From Tritrichomonas musculus (Eukaryota; Parabasalia; Tritrichomonadida; Tritrichomonadidae): a stretch of DNA of 64,000 nucleotides. Position 1 is the first letter of the stretch, and each line of letters begins with the position of its first letter. The translations under genes were made by a program, and so were the position numbers. The notes below the pieces were generated by a model. The model was not told the origin of the DNA. It did not search any database and saw only the letters and a list, made by a program, of their open reading frames with translations. The stretch spans positions 124,001-188,000 of the forward strand of contig JAPFFF010000080.1 of the NCBI GenBank assembly GCA_039105265.1. The letters are read 5' to 3'. Shown in pieces: positions 26,481 through 41,453 of the stretch.

Positions 26481-29400
26481 GCAATTTGAACCATCAGATT
26501 AAACTACAACTGCAATTGAACCATCAGATTAATCTACAACTGCAATTTGAACCATCAGATTCAGCTACAACTGCAATTTGAACCATCAGATTAATCTACA
26601 ACTGCAATTTGAACCATCAGATTCAGCTACAACTGCAATTTAACCATCAGATTAATCTACAACTGCAATTTGAACCATCAGATTAATCTACAACTGCAAT
26701 TGAACCATCAGATTAAACTACAACTGCAATTGAACCATCAGATTCAGCTACAACTGCAATTTGAACAATCAGATTGAACTACAACTGCAATTTAACCATT
26801 AGATTCAGCTGCAACTTCAATTGAACCATCAGATTAATCTACAACTGCAATTTGAACCATTAGATTCAGCTACAACTGCAATTTGAACCATCAGATTAAA
26901 CTACAACTGCAATTGAACCATCAGATTAAACTACAACTGCAATTGAACCATCAGATTCAGCTGCAACTGCAATTTGAACCATTAGATTAAACTACAACTG
27001 CAATTTGAACAATCAGATTGAACTACAACTGCAATTTAACCATTAGATTCAGCTGCAACTTCAATTGAACCATCAGATTCAGCTACAACTTCAATTGAAC
27101 CATCAGATTAATCTACAACTGCAATTTGAACCATCAGATTAAACTACAACTGCAATTGAACCATCAGATTCAGCTACAACTGCAATTTGAACAATCAGAT
27201 TGAACTACAACTGCAATTTGAACCATTAGATTCAGCTACAACTGCAATTTGAACCATCAGATTAAACTACAACTGCAATTGAACCATTAGATTAAACTAC
27301 AACTGCAATTGAACCATCAGATTAAACTACAACTGCAATTTGAACCATCAGATTAAACTACAACTGCAATTGAACCATCAGATTAAACTACAACTGCGAT
27401 TGAACCATTAGATTCAGCTGCAACTTCAATTGAACCATCAGATTCAGCTACAACTGCAATTGAACCATCAGATTAAACTACAACTGCAATTGAACCATCA
27501 GATTAAACTACAACTGCAATTGAACCATCAGATTAAACTACAACTGCAATTTGAACCATTAGATTAAACTACAACTGCAATTTGAACAATCAGATTGAAC
27601 TACAACTGCAATTTAACCATTAGATTCAGCTGCAACTTCAATTGAACCATCAGATTCAGCTGCAACTTCAATTGAACCATCAGATTCAGCTACAACTTCA
27701 ATTGAACCATCAGATTAATCTACAACTGCAATTTGAACCATCAGATTAAACTACAACTGCAATTGAACCATCAGATTCAGCTACAACTGCAATTTGAACA
27801 ATCAGATTGAACTACAACTGCAATTTGAACCATTAGATTCAGCTACAACTGCAATTTGAACCATCAGATTAAACTACAACTGCAATTGAACCATTAGATT
27901 AAACTACAACTGCAATTGAACCATCAGATTAAACTACAACTGCAATTTGAACCATCAGATTAAACTACAACTGCAATTGAACCATCAGATTAAACTACAA
28001 CTGCGATTGAACCATTAGATTCAGCTGCAACTTCAATTGAACCATCAGATTCAGCTACAACTGCAATTGAACCATCAGATTAAACTACAACTGCAATTGA
28101 ACCATCAGATTAAACTACAACTGCAATTTGAACCATTAGATTAAACTACAACTGCAATTTAATCAATAAATTAAACTACAACTGCAATTGAACCATCAGA
28201 TTAAACTACAACTGCAATTTAATCAATAGATTAAACTACAACTGCAATTGAACCATCAGATTAAACTACAACTGCAATTTGAACCATTAGATTAAACTAC
28301 AACTGCAATTGAACCATCAGATTAAACTACAACTGCAATTTGAACCATCAGATTCAGCTACAACTGCAATTGAACCATCAGATTAAACTACAACTGCAGT
28401 TGAATCATCAGATTAAACTACAACTGTAATTTGAACCATTAGTTTCAGCTGTAACTGTAATTTGAACCATCAGATTCAGCTACAACTGCAATTGAACCAT
28501 CAGATTAAACTACAACTGCAATTGAACCATCAGATTAAACTACAACTGCAATTGAACCATCAGATTAAACTACAACTGCAATTGAACCATCAGATTCAGC
28601 TGCAACTGCAATTTGAACCATTAGATTAAACTACAACTGCAGTTGAATCATCAGATTAAACTACAACTGCAATTTAACCATTAGATTCAGCTGCAACTTC
28701 AATTGAACCATCAGATTAATCTACAACTGCAATTTGAACCATCAGATTAATCTACAACTGCAATTTGAACCATCAGATTAAACTACAACTGCAATTGAAC
28801 CATCAGATTCAGCTACAACTGCAATTTGAACAATCAGATTGAACTACAACTGCAATTTAACCATTAGATTCAGCTGCAACTTCAATTGAACCATCAGATT
28901 CAGCTGCAACTGCAATTTGAACCATTAGATTCAGCTACAACTGCAATTTGAATCATCAGATTAAACTACAACTGCAATTTAACCATTAGATTCAGCTGCA
29001 ACTTCAATTGAACCATCAGATTCAGCTACAACTTCAATTGAACCATCAGATTAAACTACAACTGCAATTTGAACCATCAGATTAATCTACAACTGCAATT
29101 GAACCATCAGATTAAACTACAACTGCAATTGAACCATCAGATTCAGCTACAACTGCAATTTGAACAATCAGATTGAACTACAACTGCAATTTAACCATTA
29201 GATTCAGCTGTAACTTCAATTGAACCATCAGATTAATCTACAACTGCAATTTGAACCATTAGATTCAGCTACAACTGCAATTTGAACCATCAGATTAAAC
29301 TACAACTGCAATTGAACCATCAGATTAAACTACAACTGCAATTGAACCATCAGATTCAGCTGCAACTGCAATTTGAACCATTAGATTAAACTACAACTGC

Positions 29401-32400
29401 AATTTGAACAATCAGATTGAACTACAACTGCAATTTAACCATTAGATTCAGCTGCAACTTCAATTGAACCATCAGATTCAGCTGCAACTTCAATTGAACC
29501 ATCAGATTCAGCTACAACTTCAATTGAACCATCAGATTAATCTACAACTGCAATTTGAACCATCAGATTAAACTACAACTGCAATTGAACCATCAGATTC
29601 AGCTACAACTGCAATTTGAACAATCAGATTGAACTACAACTGCAATTTGAACCATTAGATTCAGCTACAACTGCAATTTGAACCATCAGATTAAACTACA
29701 ACTGCAATTGAACCATTAGATTAAACTACAACTGCAATTGAACCATCAGATTAAACTACAACTGCAATTTGAACCATCAGATTAAACTACAACTGCAATT
29801 GAACCATTAGATTCAGCTGCAACTTCAATTGAACCATCAGATTCAGCTACAACTGCAATTTGAACCATCAGATTAAACTACAACTGCAATTGAACCATCA
29901 GATTAAACTACAACTGCAATTGAACCATCAGATTAAACTACAACTGCAATTGAACCATCAGATTAAACTACAACTGCAATTTGAACCATCAGATTAAACT
30001 ACAACTGCGATTGAACCATTAGATTCAGCTGTAACTGCAATTTGAACCATCAGATTCAGCTACAACTGCAATTTGAACCATCAGATTAAACTACAACTGC
30101 AATTGAACCATCAGATTAAACTACAACTGCAATTGAACCATCAGATTAAACTACAACTGCAATTGAACTATCAGATTAAACTACAACTGCAATTGAACCA
30201 TCAGATTCAGCTGCAACTGCAATTTGAACCATCAGATTAAACTACAACTGCAATTGAATCATCAGATTAAACTACAACTGCAATTTGAACCATCAGATTA
30301 AACTACAACTGCAATTGAACCATCAGATTCAGCTACAACTGCAATTTGAACCATTAGATTAAACTACAACTGCAATTTGAACCATTAGATTAAACTACAA
30401 CTGCAATTTGAACCATCAGATTCAGCTACAACTGCAATTGAACCATCAGATTAAACTACAACTGCAGTTGAACCATTAGATTCAGCTACAACTGCAATTT
30501 GAACCATCAGATTAAACTACAACTGCAATTGAACCATCAGATTAAACTACAACTGCAATTTGAACCATCAGATTCAGCTACAACTGCAATTGAACCATCA
30601 GATTAAACTACAACTGCAATTGAACCATTAGATTCAGCTGCAACTGCAATTTGAACCATCAGATTAAACTACAACTGCAATTGAATCATCAGATTAAACT
30701 ACAACTGCAATTTGAACCATCAGATTAAACTACAACTGCAATTGAACCATCAGATTCAGCTACAACTGCAATTTGAACCATTAGATTAAACTACAACTGC
30801 AATTTGAACCATCAGATTCAGCTACAACTGCAATTGAACCATCAGATTAAACTACAACTGCAGTTGAACCATTAGATTCAGCTACAACTGCAATTTGAAC
30901 CATCAGATTAAACTACAACTGCAATTGAACCATCAGATTAAACTACAACTGCAATTTGAACCATCAGATTCAGCTACAACTGCAATTTGAACCATCAGAT
31001 TAAACTACAACTGCAATTGAACCATCAGATTAAACTACAACTGCAATTGAACCATTAGATTAAACTACAACTGCAATTGAACCATTAGATTAAACTACAA
31101 CTGCAATTTGAACCATCAGAATAAACTACAACTGCAATTGAACCATTAGATTCAGCTACAACTGCAATTTGAACCATCAGATTCAGCTACAACTGCAATT
31201 TGAACCATCAGATTAAACTACAACTGCAATTGAACCATCAGATTCAGCTACAACTGCAATTGAACCATCAGATTAAACTACAACTGCAATTTGAACCATT
31301 AGATTCAGCTGCAACTGCAATTTGAACCATCAGATTAAACTACAACTGCAATTGAACCATTAGATTAAACTACAACTGCAATTGAACCATCAGATTCAGC
31401 TACAACTGCAATTGAACCATTAGATTCAGCTAAAACTACAATTTGAACCATCAGATTCAGCTACAACTGCAATTGAACCATTAGATTCAGCTGCAACTGC
31501 AATTGAACCATCAGATTCAGCTACAACTGCAATTGAACCATTAGATTCAGCTACAACTGCAATTTGAACCATCAGATTCAGCTGCAACTGCAATTTGAAC
31601 CATTAGATTCAGCTGCAACTGCAATTGAACCATCAGATTCAGCTACAACTGCAATTGAACCATTAGATTCAGCTGCAACTGCAATTGAACCATCAGATTA
31701 AACTACAACTGCAATTTGAACCATTAGATTCAGCTGCAACTGCAATTTGAACCATCAGATTAAACTACAACTGCAATTGAACCATTAGATTAAACTACAA
31801 CTGCAATTGAACCATCAGATTCAGCTACAACTGCAATTGAACCATTAGATTCAGCTAAAACTACAATTTGAACCATCAGATTCAGCTACAACTGCAATTG
31901 AACCATTAGATTCAGCTGCAACTGCAATTGAACCATCAGAATAAACTACAACTGCAATTGAACCATTAGATTCAGCTACAACTGCAATTTGAACCATCAG
32001 ATTCAGCTACAACTGCAATTTGAACCATCAGATTAAACTACAACTGCAATTGAACCATCAGATTCAGCTACAACTGCAATTGAACCATCAGATTAAACTA
32101 CAACTGCAATTTGAACCATTAGATTCAGCTGCAACTGCAATTTGAACCATCAGATTAAACTACAACTGCAATTGAACCATTAGATTAAACTACAACTGCA
32201 ATTGAACCATCAGATTCAGCTACAACTGCAATTGAACCATTAGATTCAGCTAAAACTACAATTTGAACCATCAGATTCAGCTACAACTGCAATTGAACCA
32301 TTAGATTCAGCTGCAACTGCAATTGAACCATCAGATTCAGCTACAACTGCAATTGAACCATCAGATTAAACTACAACTGCAATTTGAACCATTAGATTCA

Positions 32401-33033
32401 GCTGCAACTGCAATTTGAACCATCAGATTAAACTACAACTGCAATTGAACCATTAGATTCAGCTGCAACTTCAATTGAACCATCAGATTCAGCTACAACT
32501 GCAATTGAACCATCAGATTAAACTACAACTGCAATTTGAACCATCAGATTCAGCTACAACTGCAATTTGAACCATCAGATTAAACTACAACTGCAATTGA
32601 ACCATTAGATTAAACTACAACTGCAATTGAACCATTAGATTAAACTACAACTGCAATTGAACCATCAGATTCAGCTACAACTGCAATTGAACCATTAGAT
32701 TCAGCTGCAACTTCAATTGAACCATCAGATTCAGCTACAACTGCAATTGAACCATCAGATTAAACTACAACTGCAATTGAACCATCAGATTAAACTACAA
32801 CTGCAATTTGAACCATCAGATTCAGCTACAACTGCAATTTGAACCATCAGATTAAACTACAACCGCAATTTGAACCATCAGATTAAACTACAACTGCAAT
32901 TGAATTATCAGATTAAACTACAACTGCAATTGAACCATCAGATTCAGCTACAACTGCAATTTGAACCATCAGATTAAACTACAACTGCAATTGAACCATC
33001 AGATTAAACTACAACTGCAATTGAACCATCAGA
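26265..33033 (+). repeat. 6.8 kb block, copy 1 of the 8,420-bp-spaced pair
   Basis: Matches 34685-41453 at 8,419-8,420 bp over its whole length; the only offset changes I found are single-T choices between 30- and 31-bp monomers near 27.5 kb. Shared rare landmarks are the TCAATAAATT variant at 28163 and 36583 (seen nowhere else), TAGTTTCAG at 28440 and 36860, GCGATT at 30007 and 38427, CTAAAAC at 31430 and 39850, and ACAACCGC at 32859 and 41279. It begins at a run alternating AATCTAC and CAGCTAC monomers (26.5-26.7 kb). Confidence 0.93.
31109..32360 (+). repeat. 820-bp-spaced internal duplication around CAGAATAAAC
   Basis: 31109-31540 repeats at 31929-32360 with an 820-bp offset (CAGAATAAAC near 31114 and 31934, CTAAAAC at 31430 and 32250). 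A further CTAAAAC at 31855 lies between. The same arrangement is carried at 39.5-40.8 kb by the 8,420-bp duplication, but the 22.5-24.3 kb relative lacks it, so it arose before the 8.4 kb event and after the split from that relative. Confidence 0.88.
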
Positions 33034-34684
33034 TTCAGCTGCAACTGCAATTGAATTATCAGATTAAACTACAACTGCAATTTGAACCATTAGATTCAGC
33101 TGCAACTGCAATTTGAACCATCAGATTAAACTACAACTGCAATTGAACCATTAGATTAAACTACAACTGCAATTGAACCATCAGATTCAGCTACAACTGC
33201 AATTGAACCATTAGATTCAGCTAAAACTACAATTTGAACCATCAGATTCAGCTACAACTGCAATTGAACCATTAGATTCAGCTGCAACTGCAATTGAACC
33301 ATCAGATTCAGCTACAACTGCAATTGAACCATCAGATTAAACTACAACTGCAATTTGAACCATTAGATTCAGCTGCAACTGCAATTTGAACCATCAGATT
33401 AAACTACAACTGCAATTGAACCATTAGATTCAGCTGCAACTTCAATTGAACCATCAGATTCAGCTACAACTGCAATTGAACCATCAGATTCAGCTACAAC
33501 TGCAATTGAACCATCAGATTAAACTACAACTGCAATTTGAACCATTAGATTCAGCTGCAACTGCAATTTGAACCATCAGATTAAACTACAACTGCAATTG
33601 AACCATTAGATTAAACTACAACTGCAATTGAACCATCAGATTCAGCTACAACTGCAATTGAACCATTAGATTCAGCTAAAACTACAATTTGAACCATCAG
33701 ATTCAGCTACAACTGCAATTGAACCATTAGATTCAGCTGCAACTGCAATTGAACCATCAGATTCAGCTACAACTGCAATTGAACCATCAGATTAAACTAC
33801 AACTGCAATTTGAACCATTAGATTCAGCTGCAACTGCAATTTGAACCATCAGATTAAACTACAACTGCAATTGAACCATTAGATTCAGCTGCAACTTCAA
33901 TTGAACCATCAGATTCAGCTACAACTGCAATTGAACCATCAGATTAAACTACAACTGCAATTTGAACCATCAGATTCAGCTACAACTGCAATTTGAACCA
34001 TCAGATTAAACTACAACTGCAATTGAACCATTAGATTAAACTACAACTGCAATTGAACCATTAGATTAAACTACAACTGCAATTGAACCATCAGATTCAG
34101 CTACAACTGCAATTGAACCATTAGATTCAGCTGCAACTTCAATTGAACCATCAGATTCAGCTACAACTGCAATTGAACCATCAGATTAAACTACAACTGC
34201 AATTGAACCATCAGATTAAACTACAACTGCAATTTGAACCATCAGATTCAGCTACAACTGCAATTTGAACCATCAGATTAAACTACAACCGCAATTTGAA
34301 CCATCAGATTAAACTACAACTGCAATTGAATTATCAGATTAAACTACAACTGCAATTGAACCATCAGATTCAGCTACAACTGCAATTTGAACCATCAGAT
34401 TAAACTACAACTGCAATTGAACCATCAGATTAAACTACAACTGCAATTGAACCATCAGATTAAACTACAACTGCAATTTGAACCATCAGATTCAGCTACA
34501 ACTGCAATTTGAACCATCAGATTAAACTACAACCGCAATTTGAACCATCAGATTAAACTACAACTGCAATTGAATTATCAGATTAAACTACAACTGCAAT
34601 TGAACCATCAGATTCAGCTACAACTGCAATTTGAACCATCAGATTAAACTACAACTGCAATTGAACCATCAGATTAAACTACAA
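33034..34684 (+). repeat. Segment between the two 8.4 kb copies, with 455-bp and 244-bp duplications
   Basis: This 1.65 kb has no counterpart after the second 8.4 kb copy. Inside it, 33061-33490 repeats at 33516-33945 with a 455-bp offset (CTAAAAC at 33221 and 33676). ACAACCGC at 34285 and 34529 marks a 244-bp, eight-monomer tandem duplication that runs up to the junction near 34.69 kb. Confidence 0.83.
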
Positions 34685-37600
34685 CTGCAATTTAACCATC
34701 AGATTCAGCTGCAACTGCAATTTGAACCATTAGATTCAGCTACAACTGCAATTTGAATCATCAGATTAAACTACAACTGCAATTTAACCATTAGATTCAG
34801 CTGCAACTTCAATTGAACCATCAGATTCAGCTACAACTTCAATTGAACCATCAGATTAATCTACAACTGCAATTTGAACCATCAGATTAATCTACAACTG
34901 CAATTTGAACCATCAGATTAAACTACAACTGCAATTGAACCATCAGATTAATCTACAACTGCAATTTGAACCATCAGATTCAGCTACAACTGCAATTTGA
35001 ACCATCAGATTAATCTACAACTGCAATTTGAACCATCAGATTCAGCTACAACTGCAATTTAACCATCAGATTAATCTACAACTGCAATTTGAACCATCAG
35101 ATTAATCTACAACTGCAATTGAACCATCAGATTAAACTACAACTGCAATTGAACCATCAGATTCAGCTACAACTGCAATTTGAACAATCAGATTGAACTA
35201 CAACTGCAATTTAACCATTAGATTCAGCTGCAACTTCAATTGAACCATCAGATTAATCTACAACTGCAATTTGAACCATTAGATTCAGCTACAACTGCAA
35301 TTTGAACCATCAGATTAAACTACAACTGCAATTGAACCATCAGATTAAACTACAACTGCAATTGAACCATCAGATTCAGCTGCAACTGCAATTTGAACCA
35401 TTAGATTAAACTACAACTGCAATTTGAACAATCAGATTGAACTACAACTGCAATTTAACCATTAGATTCAGCTGCAACTTCAATTGAACCATCAGATTCA
35501 GCTACAACTTCAATTGAACCATCAGATTAATCTACAACTGCAATTTGAACCATCAGATTAAACTACAACTGCAATTGAACCATCAGATTCAGCTACAACT
35601 GCAATTTGAACAATCAGATTGAACTACAACTGCAATTTGAACCATTAGATTCAGCTACAACTGCAATTTGAACCATCAGATTAAACTACAACTGCAATTG
35701 AACCATTAGATTAAACTACAACTGCAATTGAACCATCAGATTAAACTACAACTGCAATTTGAACCATCAGATTAAACTACAACTGCAATTGAACCATCAG
35801 ATTAAACTACAACTGCGATTGAACCATTAGATTCAGCTGCAAATTCAATTGAACCATCAGATTCAGCTACAACTGCAATTGAACCATCAGATTAAACTAC
35901 AACTGCAATTTGAACCATCAGATTAAACTACAACTGCAATTGAACCATCAGATTAAACTACAACTGCAATTTGAACCATTAGATTAAACTACAACTGCAA
36001 TTTGAACAATCAGATTGAACTACAACTGCAATTTAACCATTAGATTCAGCTGCAACTTCAATTGAACCATCAGATTCAGCTGCAACTTCAATTGAACCAT
36101 CAGATTCAGCTACAACTTCAATTGAACCATCAGATTAATCTACAACTGCAATTTGAACCATCAGATTAAACTACAACTGCAATTGAACCATCAGATTCAG
36201 CTACAACTGCAATTTGAACAATCAGATTGAACTACAACTGCAATTTGAACCATTAGATTCAGCTACAACTGCAATTTGAACCATCAGATTAAACTACAAC
36301 TGCAATTGAACCATTAGATTAAACTACAACTGCAATTGAACCATCAGATTAAACTACAACTGCAATTTGAACCATCAGATTAAACTACAACTGCAATTGA
36401 ACCATCAGATTAAACTACAACTGCGATTGAACCATTAGATTCAGCTGCAACTTCAATTGAACCATCAGATTCAGCTACAACTGCAATTGAACCATCAGAT
36501 TAAACTACAACTGCAATTGAACCATCAGATTAAACTACAACTGCAATTTGAACCATTAGATTAAACTACAACTGCAATTTAATCAATAAATTAAACTACA
36601 ACTGCAATTGAACCATCAGATTAAACTACAACTGCAATTTAATCAATAGATTAAACTACAACTGCAATTGAACCATCAGATTAAACTACAACTGCAATTT
36701 GAACCATTAGATTAAACTACAACTGCAATTGAACCATCAGATTAAACTACAACTGCAATTTGAACCATCAGATTCAGCTACAACTGCAATTGAACCATCA
36801 GATTAAACTACAACTGCAGTTGAATCATCAGATTAAACTACAACTGTAATTTGAACCATTAGTTTCAGCTGTAACTGTAATTTGAACCATCAGATTCAGC
36901 TACAACTGCAATTGAACCATCAGATTAAACTACAACTGCAATTGAACCATCAGATTAAACTACAACTGCAATTGAACCATCAGATTAAACTACAACTGCA
37001 ATTGAACCATCAGATTCAGCTGCAACTGCAATTTGAACCATTAGATTAAACTACAACTGCAGTTGAATCATCAGATTAAACTACAACTGCAATTTAACCA
37101 TTAGATTCAGCTGCAACTTCAATTGAACCATCAGATTAATCTACAACTGCAATTTGAACCATCAGATTAATCTACAACTGCAATTTGAACCATCAGATTA
37201 AACTACAACTGCAATTGAACCATCAGATTCAGCTACAACTGCAATTTGAACAATCAGATTGAACTACAACTGCAATTTAACCATTAGATTCAGCTGCAAC
37301 TTCAATTGAACCATCAGATTCAGCTGCAACTGCAATTTGAACCATTAGATTCAGCTACAACTGCAATTTGAATCATCAGATTAAACTACAACTGCAATTT
37401 AACCATTAGATTCAGCTGCAACTTCAATTGAACCATCAGATTCAGCTACAACTTCAATTGAACCATCAGATTAAACTACAACTGCAATTTGAACCATCAG
37501 ATTAATCTACAACTGCAATTGAACCATCAGATTAAACTACAACTGCAATTGAACCATCAGATTCAGCTACAACTGCAATTTGAACAATCAGATTGAACTA

Positions 37601-40600
37601 CAACTGCAATTTAACCATTAGATTCAGCTGTAACTTCAATTGAACCATCAGATTAATCTACAACTGCAATTTGAACCATTAGATTCAGCTACAACTGCAA
37701 TTTGAACCATCAGATTAAACTACAACTGCAATTGAACCATCAGATTAAACTACAACTGCAATTGAACCATCAGATTCAGCTGCAACTGCAATTTGAACCA
37801 TTAGATTAAACTACAACTGCAATTTGAACAATCAGATTGAACTACAACTGCAATTTAACCATTAGATTCAGCTGCAACTTCAATTGAACCATCAGATTCA
37901 GCTGCAACTTCAATTGAACCATCAGATTCAGCTACAACTTCAATTGAACCATCAGATTAATCTACAACTGCAATTTGAACCATCAGATTAAACTACAACT
38001 GCAATTGAACCATCAGATTCAGCTACAACTGCAATTTGAACAATCAGATTGAACTACAACTGCAATTTGAACCATTAGATTCAGCTACAACTGCAATTTG
38101 AACCATCAGATTAAACTACAACTGCAATTGAACCATTAGATTAAACTACAACTGCAATTGAACCATCAGATTAAACTACAACTGCAATTTGAACCATCAG
38201 ATTAAACTACAACTGCAATTGAACCATTAGATTCAGCTGCAACTTCAATTGAACCATCAGATTCAGCTACAACTGCAATTTGAACCATCAGATTAAACTA
38301 CAACTGCAATTGAACCATCAGATTAAACTACAACTGCAATTGAACCATCAGATTAAACTACAACTGCAATTGAACCATCAGATTAAACTACAACTGCAAT
38401 TTGAACCATCAGATTAAACTACAACTGCGATTGAACCATTAGATTCAGCTGTAACTGCAATTTGAACCATCAGATTCAGCTACAACTGCAATTTGAACCA
38501 TCAGATTAAACTACAACTGCAATTGAACCATCAGATTAAACTACAACTGCAATTGAACCATCAGATTAAACTACAACTGCAATTGAACTATCAGATTAAA
38601 CTACAACTGCAATTGAACCATCAGATTCAGCTGCAACTGCAATTTGAACCATCAGATTAAACTACAACTGCAATTGAATCATCAGATTAAACTACAACTG
38701 CAATTTGAACCATCAGATTAAACTACAACTGCAATTGAACCATCAGATTCAGCTACAACTGCAATTTGAACCATTAGATTAAACTACAACTGCAATTTGA
38801 ACCATTAGATTAAACTACAACTGCAATTTGAACCATCAGATTCAGCTACAACTGCAATTGAACCATCAGATTAAACTACAACTGCAGTTGAACCATTAGA
38901 TTCAGCTACAACTGCAATTTGAACCATCAGATTAAACTACAACTGCAATTGAACCATCAGATTAAACTACAACTGCAATTTGAACCATCAGATTCAGCTA
39001 CAACTGCAATTGAACCATCAGATTAAACTACAACTGCAATTGAACCATTAGATTCAGCTGCAACTGCAATTTGAACCATCAGATTAAACTACAACTGCAA
39101 TTGAATCATCAGATTAAACTACAACTGCAATTTGAACCATCAGATTAAACTACAACTGCAATTGAACCATCAGATTCAGCTACAACTGCAATTTGAACCA
39201 TTAGATTAAACTACAACTGCAATTTGAACCATCAGATTCAGCTACAACTGCAATTGAACCATCAGATTAAACTACAACTGCAGTTGAACCATTAGATTCA
39301 GCTACAACTGCAATTTGAACCATCAGATTAAACTACAACTGCAATTGAACCATCAGATTAAACTACAACTGCAATTTGAACCATCAGATTCAGCTACAAC
39401 TGCAATTTGAACCATCAGATTAAACTACAACTGCAATTGAACCATCAGATTAAACTACAACTGCAATTGAACCATTAGATTAAACTACAACTGCAATTGA
39501 ACCATTAGATTAAACTACAACTGCAATTTGAACCATCAGAATAAACTACAACTGCAATTGAACCATTAGATTCAGCTACAACTGCAATTTGAACCATCAG
39601 ATTCAGCTACAACTGCAATTTGAACCATCAGATTAAACTACAACTGCAATTGAACCATCAGATTCAGCTACAACTGCAATTGAACCATCAGATTAAACTA
39701 CAACTGCAATTTGAACCATTAGATTCAGCTGCAACTGCAATTTGAACCATCAGATTAAACTACAACTGCAATTGAACCATTAGATTAAACTACAACTGCA
39801 ATTGAACCATCAGATTCAGCTACAACTGCAATTGAACCATTAGATTCAGCTAAAACTACAATTTGAACCATCAGATTCAGCTACAACTGCAATTGAACCA
39901 TTAGATTCAGCTGCAACTGCAATTGAACCATCAGATTCAGCTACAACTGCAATTGAACCATTAGATTCAGCTACAACTGCAATTTGAACCATCAGATTCA
40001 GCTGCAACTGCAATTTGAACCATTAGATTCAGCTGCAACTGCAATTGAACCATCAGATTCAGCTACAACTGCAATTGAACCATTAGATTCAGCTGCAACT
40101 GCAATTGAACCATCAGATTAAACTACAACTGCAATTTGAACCATTAGATTCAGCTGCAACTGCAATTTGAACCATCAGATTAAACTACAACTGCAATTGA
40201 ACCATTAGATTAAACTACAACTGCAATTGAACCATCAGATTCAGCTACAACTGCAATTGAACCATTAGATTCAGCTAAAACTACAATTTGAACCATCAGA
40301 TTCAGCTACAACTGCAATTGAACCATTAGATTCAGCTGCAACTGCAATTGAACCATCAGAATAAACTACAACTGCAATTGAACCATTAGATTCAGCTACA
40401 ACTGCAATTTGAACCATCAGATTCAGCTACAACTGCAATTTGAACCATCAGATTAAACTACAACTGCAATTGAACCATCAGATTCAGCTACAACTGCAAT
40501 TGAACCATCAGATTAAACTACAACTGCAATTTGAACCATTAGATTCAGCTGCAACTGCAATTTGAACCATCAGATTAAACTACAACTGCAATTGAACCAT

Positions 40601-41453
40601 TAGATTAAACTACAACTGCAATTGAACCATCAGATTCAGCTACAACTGCAATTGAACCATTAGATTCAGCTAAAACTACAATTTGAACCATCAGATTCAG
40701 CTACAACTGCAATTGAACCATTAGATTCAGCTGCAACTGCAATTGAACCATCAGATTCAGCTACAACTGCAATTGAACCATCAGATTAAACTACAACTGC
40801 AATTTGAACCATTAGATTCAGCTGCAACTGCAATTTGAACCATCAGATTAAACTACAACTGCAATTGAACCATTAGATTCAGCTGCAACTTCAATTGAAC
40901 CATCAGATTCAGCTACAACTGCAATTGAACCATCAGATTAAACTACAACTGCAATTTGAACCATCAGATTCAGCTACAACTGCAATTTGAACCATCAGAT
41001 TAAACTACAACTGCAATTGAACCATTAGATTAAACTACAACTGCAATTGAACCATTAGATTAAACTACAACTGCAATTGAACCATCAGATTCAGCTACAA
41101 CTGCAATTGAACCATTAGATTCAGCTGCAACTTCAATTGAACCATCAGATTCAGCTACAACTGCAATTGAACCATCAGATTAAACTACAACTGCAATTGA
41201 ACCATCAGATTAAACTACAACTGCAATTTGAACCATCAGATTCAGCTACAACTGCAATTTGAACCATCAGATTAAACTACAACCGCAATTTGAACCATCA
41301 GATTAAACTACAACTGCAATTGAATTATCAGATTAAACTACAACTGCAATTGAACCATCAGATTCAGCTACAACTGCAATTTGAACCATCAGATTAAACT
41401 ACAACTGCAATTGAACCATCAGATTAAACTACAACTGCAATTGAACCATCAGA
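34685..41453 (+). repeat. 6.8 kb block, copy 2 of the 8,420-bp-spaced pair
   Basis: Counterpart of 26265-33033. Its left junction near 34.68 kb joins plain CATCAG/AAACTAC monomers to a TTTAACCATCAG monomer where copy 1 has GAACAATCAGATTGAAC monomers. A private AAATTCAATT change is at 35841. The copies part near 41454, where this copy continues with a run of AAACTAC monomers instead of CAGCTGC. A 318-bp stretch without stops at 41381-41698, encoding repeated LNHQIKLQLQ, spans that junction; it opens with TTG, not ATG, and is not a gene. Confidence 0.92.
38265..39958 (+). repeat. P-to-Q segment copied twice downstream
   Basis: 38560-39958 repeats at 41598-42996 (offset 3,038 bp; GAACTAT 38585 and 41623, CTAAAAC 39850 and 42888). 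38265-39845 repeats again at 43190-44770 (offset 4,925 bp; GCGATT 38427 and 43352, GAACTAT 38585 and 43510). The copies stay in register at every landmark checked, so three copies of this ~1.5 kb segment lie within 6.5 kb. Confidence 0.88.
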
